NCBI GenBank assembly: GCA_003696105.1
Contig: RFGE01000190.1
Coordinates: 1 to 47,540, forward strand
Length of the DNA stretch: 47,540 nt
DNA from: Deltaproteobacteria bacterium
GTDB taxonomy: Bacteria > Myxococcota_A > Polyangia > Haliangiales > J016
Direction: 5' to 3'
In this document: in pieces, positions 11,994 to 21,240 of the stretch
Layout of the letters: the number at the start of each line of letters is the position of its first letter
Position numbering within the stretch: position 1 is the stretch's first letter
Program-made: the position numbers and the translations under genes
The notes under the pieces: model-generated
The model's database searches: none
Seen by the model: the letters and a program-made list of their open reading frames with translations, nothing else
What the model was told of the DNA's origin: nothing

Positions 11994-12443
11994 ATGTCGC
12001 CCCCGGGTCGCCCGCCGCCTCGCTACACGTCCCGACCGCTGCCGCCGTACGCGTTCTTGCCGGGCCGCGCGCCCCACCCGACTCGCGATCCGCGCGGGCA
12101 CAGCTACGGCGTCGCCGCGCGCGCCGACTACCTGCCGGCGGATCGTTGGCGCGACAACGACATGTACCTGTGGGGCATCGACCTGCTGAACGCCGGCTAT
12201 CCGTGGGAGGCGCACGAGGCGTGGGAGGCGGTGTGGACCGCGTGCCGCGCCGCGGGCGACGCCGACCAGGCGGCGTTCGTCCAGGGGTTGATCCAGCTCG
12301 CCGCGGCGGAGGTGCACGAGCGCCTCGGCGAGCCCGACCGCGCCGCGCGCATCCGCGCGCGCGCCCGCGCCAAGCTCGCCGCCGCGCCCGCCGGCTACCT
12401 GGGACTCGCGTCGCGCACGCCGCCGCTGCTGCTCGCCGAGTGA
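11994..12443 (+). CDS. DUF309-like protein
   Basis: 149 residues. After a Pro-rich N-terminus of about 50 residues, the sequence DLLNAGYPWEAHEAWEAVW followed by FVQGLIQLAAAEVH matches the two helices that define DUF309 (HE-x-WE-x-W and QGLIQLAAA). Members are small helical proteins without a settled role, though the paired HE and Q residues have suggested metal binding. It begins 22 bases after the preceding gene and is probably the last gene of the operon, ending 10 bases before a convergent gene. No clear ribosome-binding site precedes the ATG. Confidence 0.75.
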   Translation: MSPPGRPPPRYTSRPLPPYAFLPGRAPHPTRDPRGHSYGVAARADYLPADRWRDNDMYLWGIDLLNAGYPWEAHEAWEAVWTACRAAGDADQAAFVQGLIQLAAAEVHERLGEPDRAARIRARARAKLAAAPAGYLGLASRTPPLLLAE

Positions 12444-12453
12444 CCGGCCGACA

Positions 12454-13203
12454 TCACCGATCGCGGACGAGATCCTGCGCGCGCCCGAGCACCGCGGCGG
12501 CGATGTCGTCGCGCTCGCTGCGGACGACGACGGCGATCGCGTCGCCGGTGTCGACGACCTCGACGGCGACCGACGGCAACACGGCCGGGCAGTACGGCAT
12601 GAAGTCGGTCGGGTAGCCGAGCGCGGCCGCGCGCGCCATGTGGCAGGCGAGCGCCTTGCGCATCCATGCCACCGTGAGCCCCGGCACGCGCCGAAACAGC
12701 ACCCGCGCGCCGCGCAGCGCGCCGCCTTCGCGGTACGGCTCGACCCGCAGGATGTCCGAGCGATGGTAGAACGGAGAGTGGCTGCGCTCGTCCGCGCCGA
12801 GGCCGGCGCAGTGGTCGCGCTCGGCCTCCTGCAGGGCGCGCGCGCGGGCTCGGTGGGCGGCGGCGATCTCTCGGTGGCGCATCGCCTCGCGGCGCTCGCG
12901 AGCGCTCGGACTGGTCAGCGCGGTCCAGCACGGGCGCAGAAGCTCGTAGCGCTCGCCGCCGGACTCCGCGACGCCCTCGAGCGGCTGGTCGAAGCAGCGC
13001 GTATCGGCGTTCGGATCCTGCTGCTCGCGCGACAGCGCGGCGGCCTCGTGCTGTTCCGCCGCGCGGTCGTGCGCGCGCGCCGCCTGGCGGTGCTCCGTCG
13101 CGCTCATCGGACGAGGAGCGAGGGCCGGGTCGCGCGGCGGCCGGCCGCAACCGGCCGCGGCGCCGACGGCCGCCGCGAGGAGGACCGTGCGAAGTGGGTG
13201 CAT
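12454..13203 (-). CDS. predicted lipoprotein of unknown function
   Basis: 249 residues. The start ATG gives a clear lipoprotein signal (MHPLRTVLLAAAVGAAAGC). The mature protein has a long, strongly charged helical stretch (about 35-130, rich in Ala, Arg, Glu and His; likely coiled coil) and a C-terminal globular part with CHMARAAALGYP and a closing strand-helix segment. Three further Cys (RCFDQ, RPCWT, DHCAG) may form disulphides. No family was recognised. It is convergent with the DUF309 gene and shares the strand with the extensin-like gene 148 bases upstream. Confidence 0.7.
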   Translation of the reverse strand: MHPLRTVLLAAAVGAAAGCGRPPRDPALAPRPMSATEHRQAARAHDRAAEQHEAAALSREQQDPNADTRCFDQPLEGVAESGGERYELLRPCWTALTSPSARERREAMRHREIAAAHRARARALQEAERDHCAGLGADERSHSPFYHRSDILRVEPYREGGALRGARVLFRRVPGLTVAWMRKALACHMARAAALGYPTDFMPYCPAVLPSVAVEVVDTGDAIAVVVRSERDDIAAAVLGRAQDLVRDR

Positions 13204-13351
13204 ACAGCCGCAATGTGTGCACGATCGCGACCAACGCACAACCGCCGGCACCGCGTTCATCCACGCACGAGTTGCGCCGCGCGCCGGCCGCCGCGCACCG
13301 CGTGCGCGACCGCGGCGGCCGGCGGCCCGGACGATCGCGCGCCGCGCTCGC

Positions 13352-14035
13352 TCAGATCTCGACGATGCGCCACGGCGCACAGTCGAAGTGAAAGTGGTTC
13401 TTGTGGCCGGGCCACGCCGGGCCGAGCAGCACGCGGAAGACGTCGTCGCGGCCGACGAGTCGGTCGGTGAGCCGGCGCAGGAACTCGGCGTGGATCGCGT
13501 CGACGCCGCGGGTGCGGCCCCAGTGGTCGGCGACCCGCACGCGGAACGCACGGCGCAGGCGGCGGTGCGGCGCGGCGGCCCGCTCGCCGCGACCGCGCGC
13601 CGGGCCGAAGTCGAAGCCCGCGATGTCGATGCCGTTGCCGAGCGCGTGCTCCGACAGGTACGTCGGATAGCGGCGAATGCGGCGACAGTTGTACGTACCG
13701 ATGTGGACGATCCGGCGCGGTGCCCGCCCGTAGACCTCGATCGCGACCTCGCGCACGATCCGCTCGAATTTCTCGAGCCGCTCGCGGAAGCCGACGTACA
13801 CCCGCACCGGCTTGTGGTAGCGGATGACCGCGCCGCGATAGCGCACCATCGGCACCTTCGGGCAGATCACGCGCCCCGTCGGCGGCACGTACCGGGGCAC
13901 GTCGTCGAGCCCGTAGCGGTCGTCCGCACCGCCCGCGCGCGCGTCCGCCGTCGCGCCGCCGCCGGCCGCCGCGACGGCCGGTGCCACGACCGCGATGGCC
14001 GCGACGACCGCGATGATTCCGCCGGGTGCGCGCAT
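13352..14035 (-). CDS. exported extensin-like C-terminal domain protein (peptidase MD-type fold)
   Basis: 227 residues with a signal peptide (MRAPGGIIAVVAAIAVVAPAV). The core carries YNCRRIRRYPTYLSEHALGNG, then IDIAGFDF and, near the end, GHKNHFHFD. The H..D..HxH arrangement and the Cys pair (CR and FDC) are those of the extensin-like_C family, which shares its fold with the VanY/MepA clan of D,D-peptidases. A cell-wall role in the periplasm is likely; catalysis has not been shown for most members. The frame continues far upstream, antisense to other genes, and was trimmed to the signal peptide start. Confidence 0.8.
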   Translation of the reverse strand: MRAPGGIIAVVAAIAVVAPAVAAAGGGATADARAGGADDRYGLDDVPRYVPPTGRVICPKVPMVRYRGAVIRYHKPVRVYVGFRERLEKFERIVREVAIEVYGRAPRRIVHIGTYNCRRIRRYPTYLSEHALGNGIDIAGFDFGPARGRGERAAAPHRRLRRAFRVRVADHWGRTRGVDAIHAEFLRRLTDRLVGRDDVFRVLLGPAWPGHKNHFHFDCAPWRIVEI

Positions 14036-14110
14036 CGCCACGATCCGTTCAACGCGCGGCGGCGCGATTCGATTCACGGCGGCGAATTTCTGCGCCGCCG
14101 GCCGGCGCGG

Positions 14111-14116
14111 TACAAT
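14111..14116 (+). promoter_or_regulatory. candidate -10 box (TACAAT)
   Basis: GCGG-TACAAT followed by 6 bases and the GTG at 14123; the arrangement is the same as on the minus strand at 3771 and 24734. Confidence 0.5.
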
Positions 14117-14122
14117 CTCTTC

Positions 14123-14788
14123 GTGCGCACGGCGGCGCTCTGTCTGGCTGCGGCGGCCTGCGCGGCCGATCCGGTCGTGATCGCGGTCACGCCGCTCGGT
14201 GCGACGCACGACACGGCGGGTCCGTACGGGGTGGACGCCGTCGTGGTCGGCGCCGCCGGCGCGCGCGTCGACCTTCGGTGGGGCACCGGCGACGGCGACC
14301 CGGCCGGGATGGCCCGCGCGCCGATGCAGGCCCGAGGCGACGACCTGTGGTTCGGCGCGATCCCGGGGCAGCCCGCCGGGACGGCCGTGTTCTACGCGGT
14401 CGAGGTCGTGCGCGACGGCGACGTCGTCGCCCGCGCGCCGGACGACGGGCTCGCGCGCGCGTTCGGCTTCCGCGTGCTGCGCCCCGACGGCGCGTGCGAC
14501 GTCGACAGCGAGTGCGCGCTCGGCGCCGAGGTGTGCGCCGGCGGCCGATGCACGCCCCTGCCCGGCGTGTGCGCCGCGGACGCGGACTGCCCCGGCGGCT
14601 ACGCGTGCGACGCAGCGACCGGCACGTGCGCCCTGCCCCCGCGGAGCTGCGCGACGGACGCCGACTGCCCGGCCAGCGACCGCTGCGACGCCGGCGCGTG
14701 CGTCCCGCGGCACCTGTGCGGCGACGCGGTCCCCTGCCCCGCCGGGTTTACCTGCAACCCGGCGCTGGGACGGTGTTTTTCGGAGTAG
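14123..14788 (+). CDS. Cys-rich exported (probable lipo-) protein
   Basis: 221 residues from a GTG. The short signal ends LAAAAC, a possible lipobox. Residues about 15-115 look like a beta-rich domain (DAVVVGAAGARVDLRWG, TAVFYAVEVVRDG), in the style of an Ig-like or DUF-type ectodomain. The C-terminal 100 residues hold four tandem Cys modules of the pattern C-x3-D-x-(E/D)-C-x8-C-x4-C (for example CDVDSECALGAEVC), a repeat common in secreted myxobacterial proteins. It is probably surface exposed. The stop at 14788 touches the -10 box of the next gene. Confidence 0.72.
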   Translation: MRTAALCLAAAACAADPVVIAVTPLGATHDTAGPYGVDAVVVGAAGARVDLRWGTGDGDPAGMARAPMQARGDDLWFGAIPGQPAGTAVFYAVEVVRDGDVVARAPDDGLARAFGFRVLRPDGACDVDSECALGAEVCAGGRCTPLPGVCAADADCPGGYACDAATGTCALPPRSCATDADCPASDRCDAGACVPRHLCGDAVPCPAGFTCNPALGRCFSE

Positions 14789-14791
14789 GCT
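14786..14791 (+). promoter_or_regulatory. candidate -10 box (TAGGCT)
   Basis: TAGGCT lies 6 bases before the ATG at 14798 and overlaps the stop codon of the preceding gene. No Shine-Dalgarno sequence is visible. Confidence 0.35.
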
Positions 14792-14797
14792 GGCGGT

Positions 14798-16786
<1,989 letters not shown>

Positions 16787-16814
16787 GCGCACCGGGTTCG
16801 CGCGCGCCTCGCAC

Positions 16815-16847
16815 AAAAAAAAAACGGCGGAGCGTGCGCTCCGCCGT
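16815..16847 (-). terminator. intrinsic terminator of the RRM gene
   Basis: A 10-bp perfect stem (16824-16833 with 16838-16847, loop GTGC) is followed on the minus strand by ten T (16815-16824). It lies 33 bases beyond the stop of the RRM gene. Confidence 0.85.
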
Positions 16848-16879
16848 CTCCACGGCGCACCGAAGGGTGCGCGCTCGGA

Positions 16880-17158
16880 CTACCAGCGACCGCGACCGCC
16901 GCCGCCGCGCTGCTTCGCGGTGGCGTGATCGCAGCGGATGGTGCGGCCGTCGAGGCTCGCCCCGTTCATCGCCTCGATCGCGCGATCGGCGTCCGCCGGC
17001 GCGTCGTAGGTGACGAACCCGAACCCGCGCGAGCGGCCCGTGTCGCGATCCGAGATCACCTTCGCCTCGAGAACCTGACCGTACGACGCGAATGCGTCCG
17101 CGAGGCCGCGATCGTCGGTGTCCCAGCTGAGGCCGCCTACAAATACCTTACTCGACAT
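16880..17158 (-). CDS. RRM-domain RNA-binding protein
   Basis: 92 residues, a single RNA recognition motif plus a Gly/Arg tail. RNP-2 is KVFVGGLS at residue 4 and RNP-1 is RGFGFVTY near residue 45, both with the aromatic residues that stack on RNA. The tail GGGGRGRW is a short RGG-like extension. Such proteins act as RNA chaperones, often cold- or stress-induced, in cyanobacteria and myxobacteria. The start has a good AGGAGA site (17163-17168); an extension to 17248 is not RRM-like. It has an isolated structured leader and its own terminator, so it is monocistronic. Confidence 0.93.
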   Translation of the reverse strand: MSSKVFVGGLSWDTDDRGLADAFASYGQVLEAKVISDRDTGRSRGFGFVTYDAPADADRAIEAMNGASLDGRTIRCDHATAKQRGGGGRGRW

Positions 17159-17305
17159 GAACTCTCCTGCTCCAGGTCCGCCTCGACGGGCGGACTCTCT
17201 CGATGGATGCGCGCTTGAACGGTAACGAATCGACTCGGCGCGCACCAACGAGGCAGAGCAGTTTGCTCAGCCGGCGAGACCCTTCGCTCGTCCTCTCTCA
17301 GGACG
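17159..17305 (-). promoter_or_regulatory. structured 5' leader of the RRM gene
   Basis: Two perfect hairpins can form on the minus-strand RNA: a 7-bp stem (17176-17182 with 17189-17195) starting 7 bases upstream of the ribosome-binding site, and a 6-bp stem (17289-17294 with 17300-17305). The transcription start was not located. The rest of the 277-bp gap holds no gene. Confidence 0.4.
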
Positions 17306-17398
17306 GCTCCCTTCTACCACTGCCGCGGCCCGCGACCAAGCGCTTTGTCGCGTTTTCTCGTTTGGGGCGTCATTTCAACGGACTGCGCGGACAGCCGC

Positions 17399-17438
17399 GC
17401 CGGCGAAACTGCCGATCAGCCGGCGAAACTACCGATCA
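17399..17438. repeat. 20-bp tandem repeat at the cnoX stop
   Basis: Positions 17399-17418 and 17419-17438 differ at one base (GCCGGCGAAACT followed by G or A, then CCGATCA). The second copy contains the stop codon of the cnoX-like gene. Confidence 0.85.
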
Positions 17439-18272
17439 GATCAAGATCGACAGCCTGCGGCGCGCATCGCGCACGAGGTCGTCGTCCTCGCACACGGCAA
17501 ACAGCGCGACGAGCGCCCGGCGCGCGGCGGCGTCGCGCCAGTGACGCTCCGACTCCACCAGCGCGAGCAGCTCATCGAACGCGCCGCGAAAGTCGCCGCG
17601 CACCGCGCGGCAGCCGGCGCGCGCGTAGCGCGCCTCCGGGGCGTCGCCCGCGGGCTCGGCGCCGCCCGCGTCGCGGCACGCGCGCACGAGGTCGACCGCC
17701 GCGAGCAGCGCCTGCGCCGCGTCGTACTCGTCGGCCGCGGCGGACACCGCGCTCGCGTGGTGTTCGACGGCCTCGACGTCGCCGCGGTGAAACGCCACGC
17801 GGGCGGCCTCGAGTCGAACGGCCGGCCGATCCGGGTAGCGATCGGCGAGGGCGGCGAGCCGCGCGGCCGCGCCGTCCAGGTCGCCAGCGCGGCGAGCCGC
17901 GCGCGCGGCATCGAGTTCGGCTTCCCACTCGCTGCGCACGTGGCGCGCGAGAAACGCGCGGACGGCCGACTCCGGCAGCGCCCCAACGAACTCGTCGACC
18001 ACGCGCCCGTCGACGAACAGCTTGCACGCCGGGATACCGCGGATGCCGAACCGAGACGCCAACCCCGGGTGCGCCTCCGTATCGACCTTGGCGACGATCA
18101 GCGCGCCGGCATAGTCGTCCGCGACGCGCTCGAGCACCGGGGCGAGCATGCGGCACGGCCCGCACCAGGCGGCCCAGAAGTCGACCAACACCGGCGTGTC
18201 GCGCGACGCGGCGACGACCGCCTGGTCGAAGTCGGCCTCGCCGACCTCTCGAACCCACCTCGATGCGCTCAT
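17436..18272 (-). CDS. cnoX: CnoX/YbbN-type thioredoxin with TPR-like C-terminus
   Basis: 278 residues. The N-terminal thioredoxin domain (about 8-115) has WAAWCGPCRM with both redox Cys, unlike E. coli CnoX, which has lost the active site. The C-terminal half is a run of helix pairs (SEWEAELDAARAARRAGDL, AARLAALADRYPDRPAVRL) matching the TPR-like part of the family. CnoX proteins hold chlorine- or heat-damaged clients and pass them to DnaK or GroEL; dnaK is in this window but not adjacent. The start codon overlaps the stop of the upstream trxC-like gene by 4 bases, so the two are coupled. Confidence 0.88.
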   Translation of the reverse strand: MSASRWVREVGEADFDQAVVAASRDTPVLVDFWAAWCGPCRMLAPVLERVADDYAGALIVAKVDTEAHPGLASRFGIRGIPACKLFVDGRVVDEFVGALPESAVRAFLARHVRSEWEAELDAARAARRAGDLDGAAARLAALADRYPDRPAVRLEAARVAFHRGDVEAVEHHASAVSAAADEYDAAQALLAAVDLVRACRDAGGAEPAGDAPEARYARAGCRAVRGDFRGAFDELLALVESERHWRDAAARRALVALFAVCEDDDLVRDARRRLSILI

Positions 18273-18715
18273 GCCGACATCCTTTCGGCGCCGGCGGCCG
18301 CGTCGACCCACTGCGCCATCTGCCGGGCATCCACGAGACCGGAATGACGATGGACCACGTCGCCGCCGCGAAATACCGCGAACGTCGGAATGCCGCGGAT
18401 CTGATAGCGAGCGGCCATCTCCGGGTGCGCCTCGGTGTTTACCTTGAGGACGATCGCGCGGCCGGCGCGGTCGCGCGCGAGCTGGTCGACGTGCGGCGCG
18501 GCCATGCGGCACGGCCCGCACCACGGAGCCCAGAAGTCGACGAACACCGGCACGCGCGCGGCGCGCACGATCGCGTCGAACTCCTCGGGGCCGACGTCGA
18601 TCGGCGCCGCGAGCGGCGGCAGCGCCGCCTTGCAGGCGCCGCACCGGCCGCGGTCGGCGAGACGTTCGGGGGGGATGCGGTTGCGGCGACCGCAGGCGGG
18701 ACAGGTCCGGATCAT
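18269..18715 (-). CDS. trxC: thioredoxin 2 (TrxC-type) with N-terminal zinc motif
   Basis: 148 residues. Two CxxC pairs at the N-terminus (CPACG near 5-8 and CGACK near 26-29) form the zinc-binding module that distinguishes TrxC from TrxA. The thioredoxin fold follows with FWAPWCGPCRM and the cis-Pro loop IRGIPTFAVF. It reduces protein disulphides in the cytoplasm, and the zinc module is associated with oxidative-stress regulation. The ATG before IRTCPACG was chosen because the zinc motif follows at once; the frame extends upstream as unrelated sequence. A 36-residue ORF overlaps its start. Confidence 0.92.
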   Translation of the reverse strand: MIRTCPACGRRNRIPPERLADRGRCGACKAALPPLAAPIDVGPEEFDAIVRAARVPVFVDFWAPWCGPCRMAAPHVDQLARDRAGRAIVLKVNTEAHPEMAARYQIRGIPTFAVFRGGDVVHRHSGLVDARQMAQWVDAAAGAERMSA

Positions 18716-18822
18716 GCCGACAACGTGACCACGGCCGCGCCGGCGCGCAACCCGGGGCCGGGGCGGCACACGCGAATCTTGGCGTAGCCGACCGGCGATG
18801 CCGACGGGGCCGGGTCGGCCAC
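18712..18822 (-). CDS. possible 36-residue ORF coupled to trxC
   Basis: A GTG-started frame (MADPAPSASPVGYAKIR, then 19 further residues) ends in a TGA that overlaps the trxC ATG in the ATGA form usual for coupled genes. Part of it (VGYAKIR) repeats the C-terminus of the upstream gene at 18868. It may be a real small leader peptide, a duplicated gene end or chance. Confidence 0.25.
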   Translation of the reverse strand: MADPAPSASPVGYAKIRVCRPGPGLRAGAAVVTLSA

Positions 18823-18897
18823 GCCAGGCGGCCCCGTGCCGGTACGCGCGGACGCCGCCGGCGCGGGTCACATCCCACGAATCTTCGCGTAGCCGAC
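18773..18897. repeat. 20-bp repeat copied from the 3' end of the helical-protein gene
   Basis: CGAATCTT(G/C)GCGTAGCCGAC occurs at 18773-18792 and at 18878-18897, offset 105 bp, with one mismatch. The second copy encodes the last residues (VGYAKIR) of the gene ending at 18868. The flanks are not obviously similar. Confidence 0.75.
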
Positions 18898-20082
18898 GAG
18901 CGCCGACAGCGCGTGCTGCACGTAGTCGACCCGCACGTGCTGCCAGTCGTCGCCGACGAACCAGCGGCGCAGCGCGCGCCGGAAGCCGCCGCGGTGCGGA
19001 CCGGCGGCGACCTGGCACGCGAGCGCGAACGCGATGCCGTCTTCGATCGCTTCGGCGAAACGGGCGCGCGCGGGATGATCGGAGCCGACCGCCAGCGCGA
19101 TCGCCGCCAGGCCCTCGAGCCGCGTCGTCGTCGGCGTCACCCGCGCGTCGGGCGTGAACGCGCCGGCGGCCCCCGGCACGAGCCGCGTCCACCGCTGCTC
19201 GCGCCGCATCGCGTCGCCGAGCGCGATGGCGTGCGCGACGAGTTCGTCGCGCGTTACGGGCGGGTCGACCGCATCCGCGACGTGGGGCAACAGTCGCGCG
19301 ATGGCGATCATGAGCCAGTGGTCGTTCGGCAGCCGCGCCATCTTGCGCTGGCGGTCGATGAGCGCGCGCGCCGCGCGCAGCGCGAGCGACAGCCACCGCG
19401 GATCGCGGTCGATCTCGTAGAGCATCGCGACGCCCAGGATCGCTTCGCCCGGGTAGTACAGCGAGTCGAAGTCGCGCGCGAACGCGTCGCGCTCCGAGTA
19501 CTTGGACCGAAACGAGCCGTCGGGCCGCTGCATGAACTCGACGAACGCGCCGATCTGCCGCAACGTGTCGACGTCGACGACGCTCGGGTCCAGCGCGCGC
19601 GCCGCGATCAGCGCGACCAGACCGAGCCCGGCGCCGCCGAGCTTCGCCTCGCGCGCGCCGCCGGCCTCCTCTCCGGGCAGCGAAAACACCGCCGATCGCC
19701 CGGGGAGGCCGGCGACCGGCGCGACGTGGCGCGCGCGCAGGGTGCGCGCGGCCCGCACCAGGGTGTCGCGCACCGCGGGCGTCGGCCGCAACTCGTGGTA
19801 CATCGCGAGGCTGTAGATCGCGCCCGCGTGGCGCAGGACGTTGTAGCGTCCACCGCCCACGGGCGCACCGGCGCCGTCGACCTCATAGACGAACCGGCCG
19901 TCGGCGCCGGCGTGCCGGACCAGATAGTCCGCCGCCGCGCGCATCGCCGCGTCGACCCGGGGCGGATCGACCTCCACCCGCGGGTCAAGCGCCGCGCACG
20001 TGACCGCATACGCCGCCGCGACCGCAGCGAAGGTCGCCGTCACAGCCGCGCGCCTCGTCTTCCACCACGGCGTGTTGGCCAT
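18868..20082 (-). CDS. membrane-anchored helical (toroid-like) protein of unknown function
   Basis: 404 residues. An N-terminal signal or anchor (AAVTATFAAVAAAYAVTCAAL) precedes a large, almost wholly helical domain. Repeated helix pairs with patterns such as YNVLRHAGAIYSLAMYHE, FDSLYYPGEAILGVAMLYE and TRLEGLAAIALAVG resemble the alpha/alpha-toroid of prenyltransferase-like, lanthionine-cyclase-like and epimerase C-terminal domains. No single family is recognised, so no reaction is proposed. It is preceded by a duplicated segment containing its own first codons and lies in a minus-strand run with the esterase upstream and trxC-cnoX downstream. Confidence 0.72.
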   Translation of the reverse strand: MANTPWWKTRRAAVTATFAAVAAAYAVTCAALDPRVEVDPPRVDAAMRAAADYLVRHAGADGRFVYEVDGAGAPVGGGRYNVLRHAGAIYSLAMYHELRPTPAVRDTLVRAARTLRARHVAPVAGLPGRSAVFSLPGEEAGGAREAKLGGAGLGLVALIAARALDPSVVDVDTLRQIGAFVEFMQRPDGSFRSKYSERDAFARDFDSLYYPGEAILGVAMLYEIDRDPRWLSLALRAARALIDRQRKMARLPNDHWLMIAIARLLPHVADAVDPPVTRDELVAHAIALGDAMRREQRWTRLVPGAAGAFTPDARVTPTTTRLEGLAAIALAVGSDHPARARFAEAIEDGIAFALACQVAAGPHRGGFRRALRRWFVGDDWQHVRVDYVQHALSALVGYAKIRGM

Positions 20083-20090
20083 CTTCGGCG

Positions 20091-20096
20091 ATGATA
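20091..20096 (-). promoter_or_regulatory. candidate -10 box (TATCAT) of the helical-protein gene
   Basis: TATCAT lies 8 bases before the ATG at 20082. The equivalent TATCGT is present in the other copy of the duplication. Confidence 0.35.
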
Positions 20097-20134
20097 CGGC
20101 GGCCGGCCGCGGCGCGGGGCGACACGGCGCGGCG

Positions 20135-20185
20135 TTACGGCTTCGGGTGAGCCTTCATCCACGTCCACCGCGGCGTGTTGGCCAT
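20135..20185 (-). pseudogene. 16-codon fusion ORF made by the tandem duplication
   Basis: MANTPRWTWMKAHPKP followed by a stop. The first five codons come from the start of the gene at 20082 and the last nine from the end of the esterase gene at 20235. It is a junction product of the duplication rather than an independent gene. Confidence 0.7.
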
Positions 20186-20234
20186 CGCCGGCGACGATAC
20201 GCCGGCCGCCCGCGCGGGGCGACGCGGCGCGGCG

Positions 20235-21197
20235 TTACGGCTTCGGGTGAGCCTTCATCCACGCCCAGAACACGCCGGGCACCGCGTCGGAGAACGACAT
20301 GACGTGGCCGGAACCGGCCGCCGTCCACAATTCGACCCCGACTCCGGACGGACAGCCGTCGTACGCGCTCGGCGTCGTCTCGGCGTCCGCGGCCAGCAGA
20401 TCGAGATCGAACGCCGTGCCTGCAGCGGTCGTCGTCGCGCAGCCGTCGTAGCCGGCCCACATCGCCACCGTGTCGGCCGCGCTCGGGTATGCGCGCATGG
20501 CCCCGTCCGGAAACTCGATCGCTCCTCCGTCGTACAAGATCGTCTGGTCGGCATCGCCGTGCACCTGCAGCACGCTCACCGGTTCCGCCGGACTGCAGGC
20601 GGTCGAATCCGCAAACGTCGCACCGGCGATCGACACGACGGCCGCGAACGTGTCGGCCATGTCGCATGCGAGCCGATACGCCATGAAGCCGCCGTTGGAG
20701 TGGCCGATGGCGAAGATGCGCTTGGGATCGACGTTGTAGGCGGCGCGAATGTCGGCGACGATGCCGGCAAGGTAGGCGACGTCATCGACCCCCGAGCCTT
20801 CGAAGTCGCAACAGGCGTCGGTGGCGTTCCAGTAGCCCTTGCCGGCGCCATCTTTCAGGCCAGGTGGAGCGATCACGAGCACGCCCTCGGAGTCGACCAG
20901 CGTGTCGAACCGCGTGTAGCCGGTGATGAACGTGGGGTCTTCCGAATAGCCGTGCAGCAGGACGACCAACGGCGCGGGCACCGCCGGATCGTAGTTGGCC
21001 GGCACGAGCAACTCGGCCGGACGGTCGCCACCGAACGTCGTCGGCAGCCCCGCGTCGGGGGGCGCCGCGTCCGCGCGCGGCGCGGCGTCCGGACGCGGTG
21101 CCGCGTCCGCTCCGCCCGTTCCGTCGTCGCCGCAGCCGGCGACGAGCAACCACAACCCAACGGCCCCCCGTGCGACACGACGCATGCGATCGCGCAT
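20235..21197 (-). CDS. PHB-depolymerase-like esterase, lipoprotein
   Basis: 320 residues. The signal ends WLLVAGC, a clear lipobox. A linker of Ala/Pro/Asp repeats (DAAPRPDAAPRADAAPPDAG) precedes an alpha/beta-hydrolase of the LpqC/PHB-depolymerase type: oxyanion region VVLLHGYSED, nucleophile IGHSNGGF, a later acid in VHGDADQTI and the base in AGSGHVMSF. The family cleaves polyhydroxyalkanoate or feruloyl and acetyl esters; the substrate here is unknown. Four or more Cys (DACCDF, DGC) suggest disulphides and an exported location. The ATG at 21197 lies 6 bases after a TATCGT box. Confidence 0.88.
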   Translation of the reverse strand: MRDRMRRVARGAVGLWLLVAGCGDDGTGGADAAPRPDAAPRADAAPPDAGLPTTFGGDRPAELLVPANYDPAVPAPLVVLLHGYSEDPTFITGYTRFDTLVDSEGVLVIAPPGLKDGAGKGYWNATDACCDFEGSGVDDVAYLAGIVADIRAAYNVDPKRIFAIGHSNGGFMAYRLACDMADTFAAVVSIAGATFADSTACSPAEPVSVLQVHGDADQTILYDGGAIEFPDGAMRAYPSAADTVAMWAGYDGCATTTAAGTAFDLDLLAADAETTPSAYDGCPSGVGVELWTAAGSGHVMSFSDAVPGVFWAWMKAHPKP

Positions 21198-21203
21198 GTG
21201 AGC

Positions 21204-21209
21204 ACGATA
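21204..21209 (-). promoter_or_regulatory. candidate -10 box (TATCGT) of the esterase gene
   Basis: TATCGT on the minus strand, 6 bases before the ATG at 21197; no ribosome-binding site in between. Confidence 0.45.
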
Positions 21210-21240
21210 TCAAATCTGCGGCGCGCGTGCGCGCTCCCGG

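Larger units (their letters stand above)
20061..20263. repeat. roughly 100-bp tandem duplication across a gene junction
   Basis: Copy A (about 20061-20160) and copy B (about 20161-20263) each contain, on the minus strand, codons for WMKAHPKP-stop, a short spacer with a TAT(C)AT/TATCGT box, and ATGGCCAACACGCC. The right half is identical over more than 35 bp (GCGCGGCGTTACGGCTTCGG and onward); the left half has diverged slightly with a 3-bp indel. Confidence 0.9.

Noticed and set aside
17399-17438. Start of a CRISPR array
   Set aside because: Only two 20-bp units, directly adjacent with no spacers; a simple tandem duplication.
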